Below the pieces are notes generated by a model. The model ran no database searches. It saw nothing but the letters and a program-made list of their open reading frames with translations, and was not told the origin of the DNA. The position numbers and the translations under genes are program-made. From Patescibacteria group bacterium (GTDB taxonomy: Bacteria; Patescibacteriota; Microgenomatia; Levybacterales; UBA12049), in NCBI GenBank assembly GCA_023487605.1, contig JAMDEE010000010.1, positions 1-16,907 on the forward strand: a stretch of 16,907 nucleotides of DNA, read 5' to 3'. This document shows positions 13,478 through 16,907 of this stretch, in pieces. Numbering within the stretch: the first letter of the stretch is position 1; each line of letters opens with the position of its first letter.

Positions 13478-14596
13478 ATGGACAATAATCCTGCCGATTC
13501 GTCTTCGAACCAAGATATTCAAATTCAACTAAAAAAAGACAGCAATGACCAAATACGCCGTCTCGGAGAAAAAATAGAAAAAGGCTTTCTGCCAGAAGAT
13601 CTAAAACAAGATCTTACTGCCAGAATACAAAGGCTTGCCCTTTTAAGATCCAGTTCAGGATTTTTTAGTTCAACCTATATTTTAGAATATGAGTCAACCG
13701 CATCTTATGTAAATCGGGTAGTTAGTCTTCCTTGGGATAATAAAAGTCAGGATACTTTAGATTTGAACACGGCTCAAAAAATTTTGGATACTAATCATTA
13801 CGGTATGAAGCAAATAAAAGATAGAATTCTTGAATATCTGGCTCTTGTTATTTTAAATCTTAAGCAGGGGGAAAAATCTCAAATTGTTAAAGCGCCAATC
13901 TTGTGTTTTGTCGGATTACCGGGGACAGGGAAAACAACCTTTGCTATGTCTATCGCCGAGGTTTTGGGCAGAAAATTTGAAAGGATTCCTTTTGGAGGTA
14001 TGGGGGACGCAAGAGCTCTAAGAGGACAATCTCGTGCTTTTCCCGATGCAGAACCCGGATATATTATCAAAAAACTGGCACGTGCTCAAACAAAAAATTG
14101 CGTTATACTTTTAGATGAATTGGATAGAGTTACATCGGATGCCCGTTCCGACATAATGGGTGTTTTGGTAGAGCTTCTAGATCCGGAGCAAAATAAAAGC
14201 TTTACGGATCACTATATAGATTTCCCTTTTGACCTATCGGAGGTTTTATTTGTCGCAACTGCTAATAATACTACCAATATATCAAACGCTGTTTTAGATC
14301 GGCTTGAAATAATCCAAATGCCTTCATATTCGGACGAGGAGAAAACGGTTATAGCTAGGGATTATCTTTTCCCAAAAATAAGAGAACAAACAGGTCTTTT
14401 GGAAAATCAGCTGACAATTGATCCTAGTCTTTGGCCGTCTATTATTCGGCCTTTGGGTTTTGATTCCGGTATCAGAAGCTTGAATAGAACCATAGATGGA
14501 ATATGCAGAAAAAGTGCTAGGATTATCGTAGAGGGTAGAGCTCAAAGTATAACCGTAGACAACTCTAATATAAAGGAGTTTTTGCCGCAGATATAG
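13478..14596 (+). CDS. Lon-type AAA+ ATPase lacking the substrate-binding N-domain and the protease domain
   Basis: The 372 residues align by motif with only the middle part of Lon (the stretch from just before the AAA+ module to its lid). Visible: Lon-type entry region VVSLPWDN and ILDTNHYGMKQIKDRILEYLA (about 81-122), Walker A GLPGTGKT (146-153), pore-loop region RIPFGGMGDARALRGQ (169-184), Walker B VILLDELD (209-216), DPEQNKSFTDHYIDFPFDLS, sensor-1 ATANN (260-264), LDRLE with R275 as likely Arg finger, and sensor-2 GIRSLNR (331-337). The gene ends cleanly after the lid with no Ser-Lys protease part, and all ATPase motifs are intact, so it seems functional, not decayed. It may be an unfoldase or remodelling factor. 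RNase J follows after 4 nt, linking it to RNA turnover by context. Residues 1-60 are a charged helical N-terminus. Confidence 0.88.
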   Translation: MDNNPADSSSNQDIQIQLKKDSNDQIRRLGEKIEKGFLPEDLKQDLTARIQRLALLRSSSGFFSSTYILEYESTASYVNRVVSLPWDNKSQDTLDLNTAQKILDTNHYGMKQIKDRILEYLALVILNLKQGEKSQIVKAPILCFVGLPGTGKTTFAMSIAEVLGRKFERIPFGGMGDARALRGQSRAFPDAEPGYIIKKLARAQTKNCVILLDELDRVTSDARSDIMGVLVELLDPEQNKSFTDHYIDFPFDLSEVLFVATANNTTNISNAVLDRLEIIQMPSYSDEEKTVIARDYLFPKIREQTGLLENQLTIDPSLWPSIIRPLGFDSGIRSLNRTIDGICRKSARIIVEGRAQSITVDNSNIKEFLPQI

Positions 14597-14600
14597 TTTT

Positions 14601-16262
14601 ATGAATAATCAGATTTCTTTTATTCCTTTGGGAGGCATAGGCGATGTTACTAAAAACATGTATCTTTATATATATCAAGATCAGATTCTGATAGTTGATT
14701 GCGGAATAGGATTTGCCGACGAAACCATGCTTGGAGCAGATCTTTTATTTCCGGATATTTCCTATTTGTTAACCCTTATAAAATCTAAAAAAATTGTAGG
14801 TATGGCATTAACCCACGGACACGAAGATCATATCGGAGCCCTTCCTCTTGTTTTACCTAGTCTGCCGCCTTTTCCAATCTATGGCTCTCCTTTAACTTCG
14901 TATTTGGCAAATGAAAAATTAAAGGAATTTGGCATAACAAGAAAAGCAGAAACTGTAAATTTTACGGATCAAACCGTAGCTCTTGGCTCTTTCAGGCTAA
15001 ATTTTATTCGCGTTACACATTCTATCCCGGATACTTCTCATATTTTTATAGAGACACCGGTTGGTAATTTCTATCATGGCAGTGATTTTAAATTAGATGA
15101 TACGCCGTATGACGGTAAAAAAACAGATTATGCAAAAATAGAGAGAATGACTAAAAATGGGGTTTATGCCCTTATGTCCGACTGTTTGGGGTCGGAGAGA
15201 ATGGGGAATACCCCATCGGAATTAAACATAACGGAAAAGTTTGTTAAAGAACTTGATAATTGTAAAGGTAAGTTTATTGTAACAACCTACTCTTCGAATA
15301 TCTCACGGCTTAATCAGGTGATAGCGGCTTCCAGAAATGCCGGCAGAAAAATATGTTTTATAGGAAGATCTCTTTCAAAAACTAAAGAGGCGGCAAAGCA
15401 GTTGGGATACCTTGATTTGAAGGATGAAGAAGAAGTTGATGTTGATAGCTTAAGAAATCATACGGATCAAACGCTTACATTGATTGTTGCCGGCAGTCAG
15501 GGTCAGGAGTCTTCGGCAATGTCCAGGATTGTTAATGGGGGTCAAAGAAATGTTGTTTTATCTTCTTTGGATACGGTTGTTTTTTCGTCTGATCCGATTC
15601 CAGGAAACGAACTTTCCGTTTACGAACTTGTTGATGAAATTGCCAAAAAAGGGACAAGGGTTGTGTATTCTCCGATGACAAAGGACTTTCATGTTTCCGG
15701 ACACGGATCCCTTGATGAGTTGGAAAAATTGATTTCTTTGGTAAAACCAAAGAAACTTTTGCCGATCGGAGGATCTTTTAGGCATATGCTTTTATATAGA
15801 AATCTTTCGGAAAAATTGGGTTATAAAAAAAGCGATGTTTTTTTGATCGAAGATGGACAGGAAGTTGTTTTCGATGTTAATTCATCGTTTTTGGGTAAAA
15901 GAATACCGGTAAAAAATGTTTACGTTGATGAAATTTCAGGAGAAGAAATGGAAAGCGTTGTTCTGAGGGATAGACAAAGGCTCTCCGAAGAAGGAATGGT
16001 AATTGTTTTGGCGGAGGTAGACGCAGACAGCGGAGAAGTTTTGGACAAGGTAGATATTATTGTTAAAGGTTTTGCCCTGCGTAGTATCGAAAGATTAAAA
16101 ACAAAAATAAGGAATGATTTTAAAAAGGCAATGGGTAGAAAAAATGAAAGGGTTGTGAACTGGATTTATGTTCGAAAGCTTTTGGGAGATGTAGCAAGCA
16201 AAAGATTATTCAGGGATCTTCGCCGCCGCCCCCTTGTTCTTCCGATCGTGATTGAGGTATAG
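14601..16262 (+). CDS. rnj: RNase J-like metallo-beta-lactamase/beta-CASP protein with altered motif C
   Basis: RNase J enzymes cut and trim RNA from the 5' end. The metal-binding motif THGHEDH (71-77), H140 in THSIPD and D162 in GSDFK are present, as are the beta-CASP parts SERMGNTPSE (198-207), TTYSSNISR, GRSLSK, GSQGQESSAMSRI and IPGNE, and motif B HVSGHG (364-369). The C-terminal domain ends in the typical RRRPLVLPIVIEV. Length 553 is normal. Oddities: where the family has P-[VI]-H-G-E with the motif C metal ligand, this protein reads PIGGS (388-392), so the histidine is Gly390 and the Glu is Ser392; also GGIGDVTKN replaces the usual GGxGEIGKN, and SDCLGSER replaces SDSTNAER. It could be a catalytically altered paralogue, or use another ligand. 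Its start lies 4 nt after the Lon-like ATPase gene. Confidence 0.9.
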   Translation: MNNQISFIPLGGIGDVTKNMYLYIYQDQILIVDCGIGFADETMLGADLLFPDISYLLTLIKSKKIVGMALTHGHEDHIGALPLVLPSLPPFPIYGSPLTSYLANEKLKEFGITRKAETVNFTDQTVALGSFRLNFIRVTHSIPDTSHIFIETPVGNFYHGSDFKLDDTPYDGKKTDYAKIERMTKNGVYALMSDCLGSERMGNTPSELNITEKFVKELDNCKGKFIVTTYSSNISRLNQVIAASRNAGRKICFIGRSLSKTKEAAKQLGYLDLKDEEEVDVDSLRNHTDQTLTLIVAGSQGQESSAMSRIVNGGQRNVVLSSLDTVVFSSDPIPGNELSVYELVDEIAKKGTRVVYSPMTKDFHVSGHGSLDELEKLISLVKPKKLLPIGGSFRHMLLYRNLSEKLGYKKSDVFLIEDGQEVVFDVNSSFLGKRIPVKNVYVDEISGEEMESVVLRDRQRLSEEGMVIVLAEVDADSGEVLDKVDIIVKGFALRSIERLKTKIRNDFKKAMGRKNERVVNWIYVRKLLGDVASKRLFRDLRRRPLVLPIVIEV

Positions 16263-16266
16263 CAGG

Positions 16267-16275
16267 TGGTATAAT
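16267..16275 (+). promoter_or_regulatory. Extended -10 (TGG-TATAAT) before the 168-aa gene
   Basis: TGG-TATAAT starts 5 nt after the RNase J stop and ends 11 nt before ATG 16287. Transcription would start about 4-5 nt from the ATG, again a nearly leaderless arrangement. Confidence 0.5.
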
Positions 16276-16286
16276 ATGATTAAATT

Positions 16287-16793
16287 ATGGATAATAAAGT
16301 AGAAGAATTAAGAAGAAGACTAGGCGCAGAACTTGAGGCAACCAGAAGAAAATCTCAACAAGTTAAGGAAACAGTCTTAGATAGGATAAATGATCCGTTA
16401 GGTCATTACATTGACCGCATAAATGACATAGAATTTTTACCAGACGGAAGAATTAACCCAGCAACAATAACAAGAGCAATTTTTAGATATAAGGATAGCG
16501 AAGGTCGCACTATACACACTACTGAGACAGGTATTCCGTTAAATCAAATGCGTTCCTTAAGGGATAAAATCATTGCTCAGAAATCTGCTTTTGACTCCTT
16601 AGATGATCAGCAAAGAAGACAAATACAGGAAGGGTTAAAGCAAGACCCTGTTTCTCCTTTAGCCAAACCCTATGTGGATTTGCTTCGCTCTGAAGCGCTT
16701 GGGGTAAGGTTTGATCAACTAAAAACAAACCCGCTCCGTCCTTTGGTAAAAAATAAAATAATCCAAACTAACCGCATTTTAAATTCAGTTTAG
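16287..16793 (+). CDS. Hypothetical protein, 168 aa, soluble and charged
   Basis: I do not recognise this family. The product has no hydrophobic segment or signal peptide. Residues 1-35 are a highly charged helix (EELRRRLGAELEATRRKSQQ region), the middle (about 36-85) looks mixed with a possible small beta part (FLPDGRINPATITRAIFRYKDSEGRTIHTTETG area), and the rest is helical with many Arg, Gln and Asp. It has its own promoter-like extended -10 but also follows RNase J by 24 nt, so it may be in the same unit. The base composition and codon use look like the neighbours. RNA- or protein-binding is imaginable from charge but unsupported. Confidence 0.7.
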   Translation: MDNKVEELRRRLGAELEATRRKSQQVKETVLDRINDPLGHYIDRINDIEFLPDGRINPATITRAIFRYKDSEGRTIHTTETGIPLNQMRSLRDKIIAQKSAFDSLDDQQRRQIQEGLKQDPVSPLAKPYVDLLRSEALGVRFDQLKTNPLRPLVKNKIIQTNRILNSV

Positions 16794-16811
16794 ATTTCTT
16801 GTCTATGGTTT

Positions 16812-16827
16812 CGTGCTATGTAGCATG
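16812..16827 (+). other. Small hairpin downstream of the 168-aa gene
   Basis: CGTGCT, loop ATGT, AGCATG (one G-T pair), 18 nt after the stop at 16793. No T-run follows; possibly part of a 3' processing or termination region with the next hairpin. Confidence 0.3.
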
Positions 16828-16839
16828 ATACTTTATAAG

Positions 16840-16869
16840 TCTAATAATTTAGATCATTAGATTATTTTA
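16840..16869 (+). terminator. Candidate terminator hairpin after the 168-aa gene
   Basis: Stem TCTAAT (16840-16845) and ATTAGA (16856-16861) with a 10-nt loop, followed by TTATTTTA. The stem is short and AT-rich, so this is a weak call. Confidence 0.35.
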
Positions 16870-16886
16870 CAACAACATCCTTCGAA

Positions 16887-16907
16887 ATGGCTAAAATACT
16901 TGACCCC
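16887..16907 (+). CDS. Possible 5' end of a further gene (seven codons, cut by window edge)
   Basis: ATG at 16887 opens a frame MAKILDP that runs to the edge without a stop. It follows a terminator-like hairpin, which fits a new gene, but there is no Shine-Dalgarno and seven codons prove nothing. The TTGACC at 16900 could instead be a -35 of a promoter further on. Confidence 0.25.

Noticed and set aside
13478..14596. Lon-like gene as a decayed pseudogene
   Set aside because: All ATPase motifs are intact, the frame is open and it ends at a domain border with a tightly linked downstream gene; the sequence after the stop is RNase J, not Lon protease remnants.

Overview
The window looks like a chromosomal segment of an AT-rich, small-genome bacterium, most probably a Candidate Phyla Radiation (Patescibacteria, perhaps Microgenomates-like) member. 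The reasons are compact gene packing with 2-30 nt gaps, two LytR-CpsA-Psr genes, a Lon-type ATPase without a protease domain, a divergent RNase J, a compact NqrB/RnfD-flavoreductase fusion, and almost no Shine-Dalgarno sequences. TGA is a normal stop (4991-4993, 9758-9760, 11160-11162), so this is not one of the recoded Gracilibacteria/Absconditabacteria. The lineage is inference.

Layout. 1-1377 (minus): N-terminal part of a UvrD/PcrA helicase, cut by the window edge. 1457-4993 (plus): triosephosphate isomerase, a LytR-CpsA-Psr protein, an OmpR-type response regulator and its histidine kinase. 4962-8173 (minus): a four-gene flavin redox operon, read from the right as FMN-binding protein, ApbE flavin transferase, second FMN-binding protein, and membrane NqrB/RnfD-like domain fused to a ferredoxin-reductase module. 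It overlaps the kinase gene tail to tail. 8174-8725: a mostly non-coding stretch with a 52-codon Cys/His-rich gene (minus), a long hairpin and a small inverted repeat. 8726-10755 (plus): a second LytR-CpsA-Psr protein coupled to an exported beta-propeller protein. 10772-13460: a near-consensus promoter, rpsO, pnp and a terminator. 13478-16793: Lon-like ATPase, RNase J-like protein and an unknown 168-residue protein. The window may end on the first codons of another gene.

How they work together. The redox operon is self-contained: the C-terminal FAD/NAD(P) module could take cytosolic electrons, the membrane domain could pass them across, and ApbE could attach FMN to a Thr in each of the two membrane-anchored FMN-binding proteins. 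No other Rnf/Nqr subunits are present. The 3' half is an RNA-turnover neighbourhood (S15, PNPase, RNase J) with an AAA+ unfoldase-like ATPase.

Most noteworthy: heptanucleotide tandem arrays, perfect or degenerate, inside uvrD and tpiA and in the rpsO leader; the compact flavin-transfer operon with a 59-bp perfect repeat over the flavinylation motif of both acceptors; an RNase J-like protein that lacks the motif C histidine; the Lon ATPase without protease; and promoters so close to start codons that leaderless or very short-leader mRNAs seem common.
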